DNA of 64,000 bases from JAPOUP01 sp965199865 (GCA_965199865.1 CBDATU010000017.1:1-64000), one strand, 5' to 3'. Counted from the first letter of the stretch, positions 20,281 through 29,493 are shown. The notes: generated from the letters alone by a model not told the origin. Made by a program: numbers and translations.

Positions 20281-20492
20281 CTTTTCATCCATACGTAGCT
20301 CGCGAGCAGGCTACCGAGAAAACCGGACGTGCCGCCTATGCATGCGACCTGCCAAAGTGCGAGCGCTTCGGTTACCGTCGCAACGAAACAGGCAAAGACG
20401 GCGCAGAACGCTCCGGTGGTAAGCGCCAATACGACGCGACCAGCCCTGGATGCGAAGCGAACCGGCGACCTACTGGCAATTCCCTCGATCAT
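20277..20492 (-). CDS. Small membrane protein in the suf operon
   Basis: A 71-residue protein with two hydrophobic segments (VVLALTTGAFCAVFACFVATV and a second around WQVACIGGTSGFLGSLLASYV). The ATG lies directly after the sufB TAG stop, and the stop overlaps the cupin start, so the spacing supports a real gene. No family is recognised. Confidence 0.6.
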   Translation of the reverse strand: MIEGIASRSPVRFASRAGRVVLALTTGAFCAVFACFVATVTEALALWQVACIGGTSGFLGSLLASYVWMKR

Positions 20493-22016
20493 CTATCCGA
20501 CACTCCCTTCAAGCGATATCGCCACGAGCTGCTGGGCTTCCATGGCAAACTCCATGGGCAGTTCCTGCAGCACTTCCTTGCAGAAACCATTGACGACAAG
20601 CGCAACCGCCTCTTCCTCATCCATTCCGCGCTGGCGGCAGTAGAACAGCTGGTCGTCGTCCACCTTTGAGGTCGTCGCCTCATGTTCAACGCGCGATGAA
20701 TTGTTGCGGACCTCGATGTAGGGAACCGTATGCGCACCGCACTGCCCCCCGATCAGGAGCGAATCACATTGGGTATAGTTACGTGAGTCCTTTGCCTTCG
20801 GATGCATCGACACCTGGCCGCGATACGTGTTCTGGGCCTGGCCAGCACTGATTCCCTTGGAGACAATGCGTGATTTGGTGTTGCGGCCAAGGTGGAGCAT
20901 TTTTGTGCCAGTGTCGGCCTGCTGCATGTTGTTGGTGATGGCTATTGAATAGAATTCGCCCTGGCTGCCGTCGCCGCGAAGCACGCAGGAAGGGTATTTC
21001 CATGTGATGGCCGAACCGGTTTCGACCTGGGTCCACATCACCTTCGACCGGTCGCCGCGACAGTCTGCCCGCTTAGTGACAAAGTTATAGATGCCACCCC
21101 GGCCCTCTTCGTCGCCGGGAAACCAGTTCTGCACGGTGGAATACTTGATTTCGGCATCCTCAAGCGCAACAAGTTCGACGACGGCCGCATGCAGCTGATT
21201 CGTGTCCCTCTGAGGTGCGGTGCAGCCCTCAAGATAGCTCACATAGGAACCTCGGTCGGCGATGATCAGGGTGCGCTCAAACTGACCGGTATTTTCGGCG
21301 TTTATGCGGAAATAGGTTGACAGCTCCATCGGACAGCGCGTGTCCGGCGGTACGTAGACAAACGAGCCATCAGAGAAGACCGCGCTGTTGAGCGTCGCGA
21401 AGTAATTGTCGCTCGCAGGCACCACCGACCCAAGATATCTGCGCACCAGTTCCGGATGCTCCCTGATCGCCTCTGAGATCGAACAGAAGATCACACCAGC
21501 CTTTGCCAGCTCCTTCTGGAAAGTCGTTCCGACCGACACCGAGTCAAAAACCGCGTCCACGGCGACCTTTCGACCTTCGAGGGGCGCTGCGCCAGCACCT
21601 TCGACACCGGCAAGGATCATCTGCTCCCTAAGCGGAATTCCGAGCTTGCTGTAGGTCTCCAATAGCTTGGGATCCACCTCATCAAGTGACTTGGGTTTAT
21701 CCTGCATGGCTTTCGGCGCGGCATAGTAGTACTGGTCCTGGTAATCGATGGCAGGATAACTGACCATCGCCCATTCCGGTTCTCGCATTCCAGTCCAGCG
21801 CCGGAACGCCTGCAGCCGCCACTCGGTCATCCATTCCGGTTCGCCGTTCTTTTCCGAAATAAGCCGAACGATGTTCTCATTGACGCCTTTTGGCGCATAA
21901 TCGGTCTCGATTTCAGTCGTCCAGCCATGCTTGTATTTTCCCGCCAGGGATCTGACGGCCTGAACCGTTTCCTCTTCGACACCCTCTTTGACCTGTACGT
22001 CTTCCAAAGCAGCCAT
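20493..22016 (-). CDS. sufB: Fe-S cluster assembly protein SufB
   Basis: A 507-residue core scaffold subunit. Family landmarks run from WMTEWRLQAFRRW and PAIDYQDQYYYAAPK, through GVIFCSISEAIREHPELVR and YVPPDTRCPMELSTYFRIN, to the cysteine-containing EGCTAPQRDTNQLHAAVVEL, SKGISAGQAQNTYRGQV and the C-terminal DDQLFYCRQRGMDEEEAVAL. The ATG follows the cysteine desulfurase stop by 12 bases. The stop is TAG, immediately followed by the next gene's ATG. Confidence 0.96.
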   Translation of the reverse strand: MAALEDVQVKEGVEEETVQAVRSLAGKYKHGWTTEIETDYAPKGVNENIVRLISEKNGEPEWMTEWRLQAFRRWTGMREPEWAMVSYPAIDYQDQYYYAAPKAMQDKPKSLDEVDPKLLETYSKLGIPLREQMILAGVEGAGAAPLEGRKVAVDAVFDSVSVGTTFQKELAKAGVIFCSISEAIREHPELVRRYLGSVVPASDNYFATLNSAVFSDGSFVYVPPDTRCPMELSTYFRINAENTGQFERTLIIADRGSYVSYLEGCTAPQRDTNQLHAAVVELVALEDAEIKYSTVQNWFPGDEEGRGGIYNFVTKRADCRGDRSKVMWTQVETGSAITWKYPSCVLRGDGSQGEFYSIAITNNMQQADTGTKMLHLGRNTKSRIVSKGISAGQAQNTYRGQVSMHPKAKDSRNYTQCDSLLIGGQCGAHTVPYIEVRNNSSRVEHEATTSKVDDDQLFYCRQRGMDEEEAVALVVNGFCKEVLQELPMEFAMEAQQLVAISLEGSVG

Positions 22017-22028
22017 AGCAGTCTCTCC

Positions 22029-23075
22029 TCAAGCGGCACGGCTTACGACCCTGCGGCGGGCCGCTGTCCAGGCGTCAACGAAACGCCCGATGTCCTCTTC
22101 CGTCGAAGAAGGCCCAAGCGACACCCGAACCGCCGAGCGAGCCGCCTCCCCGTCATATCCCATCGCACGAAGCACGCGGCTTTCCCGCACCTTTCCACTT
22201 GAACAGGCCGAACCGGCGGAAATCGCAAAACCCGCCAGATCCATCGCGATAACCTGTGTCTCCCCCTTCCATCCCGGACAGGAGAAGCATGAGGTGTTCG
22301 GCAACCGCACTGCGTCTTTCCCAACAAAAATAGTCTGATGCGAGCCAGCCGCAATGCCGTTTTCTAGAATATTTCTAAGTTTCCGAACCTCGTCCCAGAC
22401 ACCTCGCTCCATATCCCGCATCGCGGCTTCAACCGCCGCTCCGAATCCCGCAATTCCAATGATGTTTTCCGTTCCTGAACGCCGCCCCATTTCCTGTCCG
22501 CCCCCCAGCATCCGTGCCTCCAGATCACAGCCCCTGCGCATGATCAGGGCACCGACACCTTTGGGCCCACCAAGTTTATGCGCCGACGCAAGCGCCATTT
22601 CCGCACCAATCCAGTTGAACGCGATCGGGAGCTTTCCCCAGGCCTGCGTCGCGTCACAGACTGCCAGCCCTACTGGAGGTTCCTGCACCACCCCTGTTTC
22701 GGAATTGGCGAGCTGCAGCGTCGACCGATCGGGCTCCAGAACGGATACGCGGCCATCGCCGTCGATGTCCAGACCCGGGGTCACCCATGCGGCTACCGCG
22801 TCATGTTCAATGCCCGCGCCCTGTAGACCCCTCCCCGCCAGTGCCAGGGCTGCCGCTTCAGTTGCGCCAGAAGTAAAGACGATCTCAGCTCCTTCCGCGC
22901 CTAGACCGGCTGCGACCTGAGCCCTGGCGCGCTCTACCGTCGCCCGAGCCTCCCGTCCTTCGGAATGCACTGAAGAGGGATTGCCCAGGTGATCCATCGC
23001 CGCCGCCATTGCCGCCCGCGCCTCCGGCCTGAGCGGCGTACTGGCATTCCAGTCGAGATAGGTTCGCCTAGCCAC
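22029..23075 (-). CDS. NifS/IscS-type cysteine desulfurase
   Basis: A 348-residue class V aminotransferase-fold enzyme, distinct from the SufS at the operon's end. Motifs are YLDWNASTPLRPEA, NPSSVHSEGREAR, the PLP lysine in ASAHKLGGPKGVG, and the persulfide cysteine in ISAGSACSSGKV. It is somewhat shorter than E. coli IscS (404). It starts at GTG 23075, 120 bases after iscR. Two different desulfurases in one suf operon (this one and SufS) is the pattern known from several alphaproteobacteria. Confidence 0.9.
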   Translation of the reverse strand: MARRTYLDWNASTPLRPEARAAMAAAMDHLGNPSSVHSEGREARATVERARAQVAAGLGAEGAEIVFTSGATEAAALALAGRGLQGAGIEHDAVAAWVTPGLDIDGDGRVSVLEPDRSTLQLANSETGVVQEPPVGLAVCDATQAWGKLPIAFNWIGAEMALASAHKLGGPKGVGALIMRRGCDLEARMLGGGQEMGRRSGTENIIGIAGFGAAVEAAMRDMERGVWDEVRKLRNILENGIAAGSHQTIFVGKDAVRLPNTSCFSCPGWKGETQVIAMDLAGFAISAGSACSSGKVRESRVLRAMGYDGEAARSAVRVSLGPSSTEEDIGRFVDAWTAARRRVVSRAA

Positions 23076-23195
23076 AACGGTTCCCCCATCGACATGCCAG
23101 TTCCTGACAGCACCGAATCCCTCTGTCCCGAACTCCGCGGCAGAGGTGCGGCCGATAGGTCATGCGGACCAACGGATTCCTCGCCCGCGGTCCCA

Positions 23196-23657
23196 TCATC
23201 CGTCATCCACCACCGAAAACAGCGTCGGCACAGCAGGACAGGGAGCAAGTTCGTTGTTTGAGACATCCGAAAGCCGCGTCTGGTGAAGAAAGACATAGAC
23301 ATGCGCGGAAAGACATTCCCAAAGCCGGTTGGTCATTGACTGCGCCCGGCTGCCCGAGACGCCACCCTGCGCGCCGGCTCCCGTATGCAGGGCATTGAGG
23401 GTTTCATCGACCGCCCCCAGCACCTCTGATATCCGAATTTCACTGGCGGGAACGGCAAGCCGGTAGCCACCTCCAGGACCACGCACCGAATCCACGAGCC
23501 CCGCACGGCGCAGCTTGACGAATAGCTGTTCCAGATAGGGCAGCGAGATGTCCTGCCTTCTCGAGATTTCGGCAAGCGAAACGAGCTTTCCCTCCGGCCG
23601 CTCGGCAAGATCCGCCAGTGCGACCATAGCATACCGGCCCTTTGTGCTGAGTTTCAC
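23196..23657 (-). CDS. iscR: Rrf2-family regulator IscR without cluster ligands
   Basis: A 153-residue regulator with an intact winged helix: MKLSTKGRYAMVALADLA, then SLPYLEQLFVKLRRAGLV and VRGPGGGYRL. In E. coli IscR the [2Fe-2S] ligands are Cys92, Cys98, Cys104 and His107 in a CLTHALW context. Here the matching stretch (residues 90-113) reads LHTGAGAQGGVSGSRAQ then SMTNRLW, so all three cysteines and the His are absent (Asn replaces His). A single Cys (C115) sits just after. IscR of Rhodobacter is reported to lack the classical cysteines as well. The start is GTG with a gggggc ribosome site. It leads the suf operon behind an Irr box. Confidence 0.88.
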   Translation of the reverse strand: MKLSTKGRYAMVALADLAERPEGKLVSLAEISRRQDISLPYLEQLFVKLRRAGLVDSVRGPGGGYRLAVPASEIRISEVLGAVDETLNALHTGAGAQGGVSGSRAQSMTNRLWECLSAHVYVFLHQTRLSDVSNNELAPCPAVPTLFSVVDDG

Positions 23658-23759
23658 GTCATGCCCCCATCCGTTAATCGCAGCCAGTGCCTTTCCATTG
23701 ACGTGCCGTCCCTAAACCATTAATTCCACGCAATCCGCGGTGATCTGTGGTAAACGATC

Positions 23760-23776
23760 TTTAGAATGATTCTAAA
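23760..23776. promoter_or_regulatory. Irr box (TTTAGAA-N3-TTCTAAA)
   Basis: TTTAGAA-TGA-TTCTAAA is a perfect match to the Irr box/ICE consensus of alphaproteobacteria; one further base each side extends the palindrome. It lies about 100 bases upstream of iscR and 63 bases before the divergent hydrolase. Irr, active in low iron, is known to act on suf and other iron genes. Direction of control here is inferred. Confidence 0.85.
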
Positions 23777-23838
23777 GTTATTATCATGAAACGTCAAGAA
23801 TCGTCGACAGAACCGCGACACCAGATACGAGAGGATCA

Positions 23839-24492
23839 ATGCCAGAGGTCATATTCCCCGGTCCGGAAGGAAGGCTTGAAGGTCGATATCATCCGCAGAA
23901 AACCAAAGACGCGCCGATCGCAATCATACTGCATCCACATCCGCAGTTTGGCGGCACGATGAACAACCGGGTCGTCTACAATCTGCATTACGAGTTTTTT
24001 CGTATGGGCTTCACTGTGCTGCGGTTCAACTTTCGCGGCGTTGGCCGAAGCCAGGGAGAATACGACCAGGGAGTCGGTGAACTGAGCGACGCGGCATCGG
24101 CTCTGGACTACCTGCAGGTAATCAACCAGAACGCAAAGCACTGCTGGGTCGCCGGATTTAGTTTTGGGGCCTGGATCGGAATGCAGCTTCTTATGAGACG
24201 CCCGGAGATTTCCGGTTTCGTCAGCGTCTCGCCACCGGCAAATATGTATGATTTCACGTTTCTCGCCCCCTGCCCGTCCTCGGGCCTGATGATCAATGGC
24301 ACGGCGGATCGCGTCGCTCCTCCAGAGGACACGCGCAGACTGGTCGAGAAGCTCCATGAGCAGAAGGGCATCACCATCACACATACGGAGATCGAGGATG
24401 CCGGACATTTCTTCGAGGAACCGCATATGGATGAGATGCTTGCCGAAGTGAACCAGTATGTCCGTCGCCGACTGACGGAAACAACCAGGTAA
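23839..24492 (+). CDS. Alpha/beta hydrolase
   Basis: A 217-residue cytosolic hydrolase of the small dienelactone-like group. The N-terminal block ILHPHPQFGGTMNNRVV and LRFNFRGVGRSQG are characteristic. The nucleophile serine is in AGFSFGAWIG, the acidic residue probably in MINGTADRVAPP, and the His in EDAGHFFEE. It is divergent from iscR across the Irr box and so might also be iron-regulated. The natural substrate of this conserved family is not known. Confidence 0.85.
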   Translation: MPEVIFPGPEGRLEGRYHPQKTKDAPIAIILHPHPQFGGTMNNRVVYNLHYEFFRMGFTVLRFNFRGVGRSQGEYDQGVGELSDAASALDYLQVINQNAKHCWVAGFSFGAWIGMQLLMRRPEISGFVSVSPPANMYDFTFLAPCPSSGLMINGTADRVAPPEDTRRLVEKLHEQKGITITHTEIEDAGHFFEEPHMDEMLAEVNQYVRRRLTETTR

Positions 24493-24810
24493 TGGCTCCG
24501 CTGATGGCGGGCATACCGATCCATACCGGGTTACCAAGGCTCAGGAAGACCGAAGATGGATCCGGTTGCAGGACGCGGAGCAGCGCTGGAACGGACAGGC
24601 TGCGACTGACCTGAAACCACGCCTGCCCACAGGGCGGTGAGCATGTCCAGTAGCGGACCGGGACCAGGCCAGTGCCCAGGATCCATCAACAGCCCGCGAA
24701 CAGGTGCGACAAATCAGTATACCACGGCATACCAGCCTTTCTCTCCGGACCGGACTGAAGTATTGGGCCGGTAACTTCCGTCGCAACCAGGGCCAGAAGG
24801 AACGAACCAC
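24493..24810. other. Intergenic region before icd
   Basis: About 320 bases with no recognisable gene. The end (ccagaaggaacgaaccac) provides the icd ribosome site. Confidence 0.5.
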
Positions 24811-26025
24811 ATGACAAAGATCAAGGTGGACAATCCCATCGTCGAAATGGATGGGGATGAAATGACCCGGATCATCTGGGATTTCATTAAGAAGAAGCTG
24901 ATTCTGCCTTACCTTGATGTCGACCTGCTCTATTATGATCTATCGATCCAGGAGCGTGACCGTACGGACGACCGGATTACCGTTGATGCGGCGGAAAGGA
25001 CCAAAGAGGTTGGGGTTGCGGTGAAATGCGCGACCATCACTCCTGACGAGGCCCGTGTGGAGGAGTTCGGGCTGAAAAGGATGTGGCGCAGCCCGAATGG
25101 CACGATCCGGAACATTCTCGGCGGTGTCATTTTCCGCGCACCGATCATCTTCAGGAATGTGCCGCGTCTCGTTCCCGGCTGGACACAGCCAATCGTGGTT
25201 GGCCGCCATGCATTCGGCGATCAGTACAGGGCTACCGATTTCACCTTCCCCGGAGCTGGCAGACTGACCATCAGGTTCGACGGCGCTGATGGCCAGGTGA
25301 TTGAACGGGAAGTCTTTGATGCTCCAGGTGCGGGCATCACCATGGCAATGTACAATCTCGACCAGTCAATCTACGATTTCGCCCGCGCCTCGATGAATTA
25401 TGGCCTAAACCTCGGTTGGCCTGTCTACCTCTCGACCAAGAACACGATCCTCAAGGCCTATGACGGCCGTTTCAAGGACATATTCCAGGAGGTTTACGAG
25501 GAGGAGTTCAGGGAAAAGTTTGAGGCCAGGGGAATCCACTACGAACACCGGCTGATCGATGACATGGTCGCCGCTTCGCTCAAGTGGTCTGGCGGATATG
25601 TCTGGGCATGCAAGAACTATGACGGTGACGTCCAGTCCGACACGGTGGCTCAGGGATTTGGTTCGCTTGGGTTGATGACTTCCCAGCTGATGACGCCGGA
25701 CGGAAAGATCGTTGAGGCCGAAGCCGCGCATGGCACAGTCACCCGTCATTACCGCCAGCACCAGGCGGGAAAGGAGACATCGACAAATTCAATCGCGTCG
25801 ATTTACGCCTGGACAGGCGGCCTCAGGCATCGCGCCAAGCTTGATGGCAACGACCCACTGCGAAACTTCGCTGAGACGCTGGAACGCGTCATCGTCGAGA
25901 CTGTCGAGGGCGGTAGCATGACCAAGGATCTTGCCCTGCTGGTCGGACCAGACCAGAAATGGCTGACCACCATGGGCTTTCTGGAAAAGGTCGACGAGAA
26001 CCTCACCGCAGCCCTGGCTTCCTAA
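24811..26025 (+). CDS. icd: NADP-dependent isocitrate dehydrogenase
   Basis: A 404-residue enzyme of the eukaryotic-like (IDP) type common in alphaproteobacteria, converting isocitrate to 2-oxoglutarate. It opens with NPIVEMDGDEMTRIIW; the substrate-binding block is KRMWRSPNGTIRNILGGVIFR. YEHRLIDDMVAASLKWSGGY contains the metal-binding aspartates; the NADP region includes EAAHGTVTRHYRQH. It is intact, in contrast to the aconitase gene that would feed it. Confidence 0.97.
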   Translation: MTKIKVDNPIVEMDGDEMTRIIWDFIKKKLILPYLDVDLLYYDLSIQERDRTDDRITVDAAERTKEVGVAVKCATITPDEARVEEFGLKRMWRSPNGTIRNILGGVIFRAPIIFRNVPRLVPGWTQPIVVGRHAFGDQYRATDFTFPGAGRLTIRFDGADGQVIEREVFDAPGAGITMAMYNLDQSIYDFARASMNYGLNLGWPVYLSTKNTILKAYDGRFKDIFQEVYEEEFREKFEARGIHYEHRLIDDMVAASLKWSGGYVWACKNYDGDVQSDTVAQGFGSLGLMTSQLMTPDGKIVEAEAAHGTVTRHYRQHQAGKETSTNSIASIYAWTGGLRHRAKLDGNDPLRNFAETLERVIVETVEGGSMTKDLALLVGPDQKWLTTMGFLEKVDENLTAALAS

Positions 26026-26335
26026 GCCGGAACAGGTCGTGCCGCATGTGTGGTTGAAACTCGCGATACAACCACGGAACATACGCTAGCCAAAGTGCAA
26101 CAGAAAGTCCCCGGCTGCCCCGATCGGCACAACATGCCGCAACCCTTTGCCCATCACCCGCTGCCTCAATGCAGTGGAACGTCAATGATACAGCTCTTCC
26201 ACCGCGATCAAAATCGACGTCAAGTTCAGCGCGGCACAGACCATTGAACGCCAGCCAATGCCGGTAAATACGACATGCTCAAACGTATGCTTCTATCCAT
26301 TTGCCAATTTGGCCCTTCCGATACCGGAAATAAAT
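26026..26335. other. Intergenic region between icd and the tnpB element
   Basis: About 310 bases with no recognisable gene or clear terminator. Confidence 0.5.
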
Positions 26336-27648
26336 GGGAATTATATACGACAGTGCCATCAGCACCCCGCCCTGAGCGTTTTTTCCTGTTAATGTTGCCT
26401 TAATGTTCGCATACACTGCGGATGGAATCCATCGCACATGGACAGGTCACCTACCGCCTCCTGCCGAAGCGGCGCCGGAGCCGGCGCTGGCTGGAGAGGC
26501 CGCCTGAGAACCGGCGGCGGCTCTACAACGCCGCTCCTGAGGAGCGGATCGGATGCCACCGCAGGACGGGAAAGGCCTGACCAATTTGGACTAGTGCCGG
26601 GAGCTGACCGCCTGCCGCGCGCCGCTTCCGGACATGACGCGGACGGCGCTGGCGATCCAGCGCGGAAATCTCAAGCGGCTGGATGAGGCGTACAGGGTGT
26701 TTTCCGCCGGGTGAGGGCCCCGGGGAGACACCGGTTCGGCATCGGGCTCGAACGCATGGCGCCCGATGCCTCACTCCCGAGGTTTAGGGACGGCGGCGCT
26801 TCGACGGCATATCGGTCGTGTCGGGCGTGAAGGTCCGGGGCGGAAGGCTGAGAATCCTCGGTTTCGGCTGGATGGCCATCCGCATGGGGACGGAAAGCCG
26901 GTCAGCGCGGTCCTGAAGCGCGTTTCGAGAAAGTGGTACGCCGTGGTCCGCTACAGGGTGAACGCTCCGGAGCCGGTGAACGGCGGTCACGCCATCAGCG
27001 TCGACATGAACGGCGGACAGGTGGCCGAAAGTGACGGCACGATCCGCCGCGCTCCCGACGACGCCCGCCTGGAGGCGAGGGACCGGCGCTGGCAGCGTGC
27101 CGTCTCGCGGCGGCGGAAGGGCAGCCGGAGACGGGAAAGGGCGAAGCGCCGCCTCGCGAAGGTCCGCAGGAGTGAGGCGCCGAGCGCAACCGTTTCGAGT
27201 GAGGCGCCGAACGTGAACATTGGCGGAAACTGGCACCATCACATGTCCAGGACGCTGGCGGACGCTGCGGGGACAGATGTCATAGAGAACCTGAACACCG
27301 GTGGCATGACACGCTCCGCAGGGGCACGGAGCAGATCCCCGGAACCGGCGTCCGCCGGAAGGCGGGCCGCGTCATTACGGTGAACCCGGCCCATACGTCA
27401 CTGACATGCGCGGAATGCGGAGCGGTGGAACGCGGTCGGAATTAATATGCGTGGCCTCCGGCCGCGCAGCCAGTGCCGACCTGAACGCCGCGGCGAACAT
27501 ACTGGCCCGTGGGAGTGAGGCATCGGGCGCCATGCGTTTGAGCCGATGCCGAACGGCGTCCGCGAGAGGAGGTGGCGGCACTGGCCGGTCCGTGAAACGC
27601 GAGAGCATGTGCGAGGCCGCCTGATGGGCACTTTCGTATATAATTCCC
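26336..27648 (+). mobile_element. Decayed tnpB unit bounded by ~27-bp inverted repeats
   Basis: The left end (26336-26362) begins gggaattatatacgacagtg and the right end (27621-27648) is its reverse complement with one substitution and one extra base (ctgatgggcactttcgtata then taattccc). Between them is a broken tnpB. IS200/IS605 elements normally lack terminal inverted repeats, so these could belong to a host element carrying tnpB as cargo. Flanking target duplications are not evident. Confidence 0.6.
26422..27624 (+). pseudogene. TnpB (IS605/IS1341-type RNA-guided nuclease), degraded
   Basis: Successive frames give recognisable TnpB pieces: TYRLLPKRR and RRLYNAAPEERIG at the N-terminus, LTNLD then an in-frame TAG where LTxxxQCRELT is expected (26586-26588), PRFRDGGASTAY, the RuvC-type ISVDMNGG-like segment of 26990-27010, TDVIENLNTGGM, and remnants of the zinc-finger and final RuvC part (NPAHTSLTCAECGAVE; ADLNAAANILARG). 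At least three frame changes plus the amber codon make it inactive. The usual first RuvC Asp is retained in VDMNGG. Confidence 0.82.
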
Positions 27649-28110
27649 GTTTTTTCACATCCCCACTTCCAGCCTGAAGTGCGATGCTCAAAGGTTTAAA
27701 CCCCTTAATTCCTGATATTTTATCAGCGGAGCCTTCTCATCAAAGTTTCAACCAAAGCGAATCTGGCTACGGACAGTGAAATAGGACGCCGCCCCAGAGA
27801 TCGACCCATTTCCCCATCGGCGGCCATCTGGATCGAGTAAATCGAAACTTCCCCTTCCGAAGATGAAAATTCGCAGCCTTGACACGAATGTTTCTTCATC
27901 AATCGCCTTTCCATGATGAACAAACTCGGCGAACATCATAATCAGATATCCGGAACGCAGAGACAAGTTTCCATTCACTCCGCTACATTTTGAAACGCTT
28001 CTCCAATACCTATTCTTCATAATACGTAAATGCATCTACAAAGATATATAATCTAGTATACGATGAGGCGGCATCCTTACATATTCAGAGTCCATGAAAT
28101 TTTCAATAAT
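27649..28110. other. AT-richer stretch with a possible eroded short gene
   Basis: Downstream of the methyltransferase gene on the minus strand, a short frame begins at about 28094 (MDSEYVRMPPHR) and stops within 20 codons. Another frame (28035-27748) carries on with GKAIDEETFVSRLRIFIFGR and FDLLDPDGRRWGNG. Together they could be a broken gene, perhaps a partner of the methyltransferase, but no family is recognised. Confidence 0.3.
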
Positions 28111-29349
28111 TTATGCGCGACCAGATTTCCGAAGAATGACAATCCGGTTTGTATTGGTGCCTCCGTAACCATTGGCGACACCCCAACAATTTGCGGTCTT
28201 TGTGAAATCCTGATCGTTTATCATCACTCCAATTCGCTCAAAGGGAAGTCCTTCAGCGGCGCTCCAAACAAGCTTCTCAAGAAGAACCTTACCGTTTCTC
28301 ACCTCACCCACTTCGAATGCGACATAACCACCTGATCGCAATATTCTGGCCTGCTCATGGAGGACCGACGCCACCATACCCGTCCAAGCCTCTTCTGTCC
28401 GATGCATATCGATCGCCACCCTCTCCGGATCAATACCGGCGAACCAACAACGCAACCAGTTGTCCGCTGCATACTGCACTATGTCCAAAAAGGGGGGTGA
28501 CGTCACCACCAGGTCAACAGAGTCGTCCTCAATCTGAACGGAATCCCATGCACATCCAGTCAGTAGCTGATATTCCGCGGCCGTCGGGACGCTGCCATCC
28601 CTGAGCAAGGACTTTGTTTTTTTTACGATTATCTGACTTACGTCACGTTCCGGAGGCGAAATGCCCAATTTCTCATTGATCCTGAGCTGAGCCCTGATGG
28701 AGATCGCCTGATTTGGAGGCATTGAACGGCCAGAGAAGAATCCTGGCGAATGTCCTGAGAGACGGGAAATTGCAACCATCCTGATCCAATCAGCGACTGG
28801 ATCTACGTCACTTTCTCCCAATGGCGCTCGTTCTGCCAACCATGCCTTTAAAGCTTCGAGTTTCTGAAGAGTTGCAGGATGATAAAATGCAAACAGGTCT
28901 TCACGTTGGATCTCACCCCGCTTCCAGTCGACCGTCTTGAGCGCTTTCACGATGTCATTCAGCTTGATCGGAAAGAGGCGCGGACGAGTGAGCAGAATCG
29001 ATAACGGATTTATATCGTTACCAGCAGCGCGTCGCCCCATAAGTGCCGCCTGCACCAGGGTTGTCCCTCGCCCCATGAACGGATCGTAGACGACATCTCC
29101 CCTGCGGGTCAGTCGCCCAATAAAGAACTCAGGCAGCTGCGCTTTGAAACACGCCCTATAGGAGATTTCGTGAATCGAATGTGATCGACGCTGACCAGAA
29201 GTCCAGAATTCATTAAAGAAGTAGTCAATGCCGTCGATCCTCCTGACCAACGTCGTTCTGCCGAACTCATTAAAGGCACATACATCACCTACGAAATCAA
29301 CAGGAGTCGCCGGGACTTCCTTGATCGGAAAGAGGGGAAGTTGCTCCAT
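28111..29349 (-). CDS. Orphan DNA methyltransferase (TSPPF type)
   Basis: A 412-residue protein with the SAM-binding motif VYDPFMGRGTTLVQAAL (about residues 105-120), NDINPLSILLTRPRL just after, and the catalytic motif DLVVTSPPFLD in the second half. The order SAM motif then catalytic motif, and the TSPPF sequence, fit N4-cytosine or N6-adenine methyltransferases of the N6_N4_Mtase family. I chose the ATG at 29349 because the upstream extension to 29460 is read from a mobile-element remnant that starts at 29359. No restriction enzyme is recognised next to it. The remnant immediately upstream may have replaced its promoter. Confidence 0.85.
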   Translation of the reverse strand: MEQLPLFPIKEVPATPVDFVGDVCAFNEFGRTTLVRRIDGIDYFFNEFWTSGQRRSHSIHEISYRACFKAQLPEFFIGRLTRRGDVVYDPFMGRGTTLVQAALMGRRAAGNDINPLSILLTRPRLFPIKLNDIVKALKTVDWKRGEIQREDLFAFYHPATLQKLEALKAWLAERAPLGESDVDPVADWIRMVAISRLSGHSPGFFSGRSMPPNQAISIRAQLRINEKLGISPPERDVSQIIVKKTKSLLRDGSVPTAAEYQLLTGCAWDSVQIEDDSVDLVVTSPPFLDIVQYAADNWLRCWFAGIDPERVAIDMHRTEEAWTGMVASVLHEQARILRSGGYVAFEVGEVRNGKVLLEKLVWSAAEGLPFERIGVMINDQDFTKTANCWGVANGYGGTNTNRIVILRKSGRA

Positions 29350-29493
29350 GAAGCTCCTGGTCGGACGCGAGCCTGGTGGAAATTCGAAAACGCGCATTTT
29401 CCGGTTGCGTTGGATTTCGCCCGATCCGGCGGCGAGGTCAAGGTCCATCGGCTCGACCAACCGGGAAGGTTCTGTCAGCAGTCGACCCCGCCC

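Noticed and set aside
22362..22379. A second Irr-box-like sequence (TCTAGAA-TAT-TTCTAAG)
   Set aside because: Two mismatches to the consensus and a position inside the cysteine desulfurase coding region make chance likely.
27748..28035. 95-codon minus-strand frame after the methyltransferase
   Set aside because: Not called as a gene: no recognisable family and no clear ribosome site; described only as possible eroded sequence.
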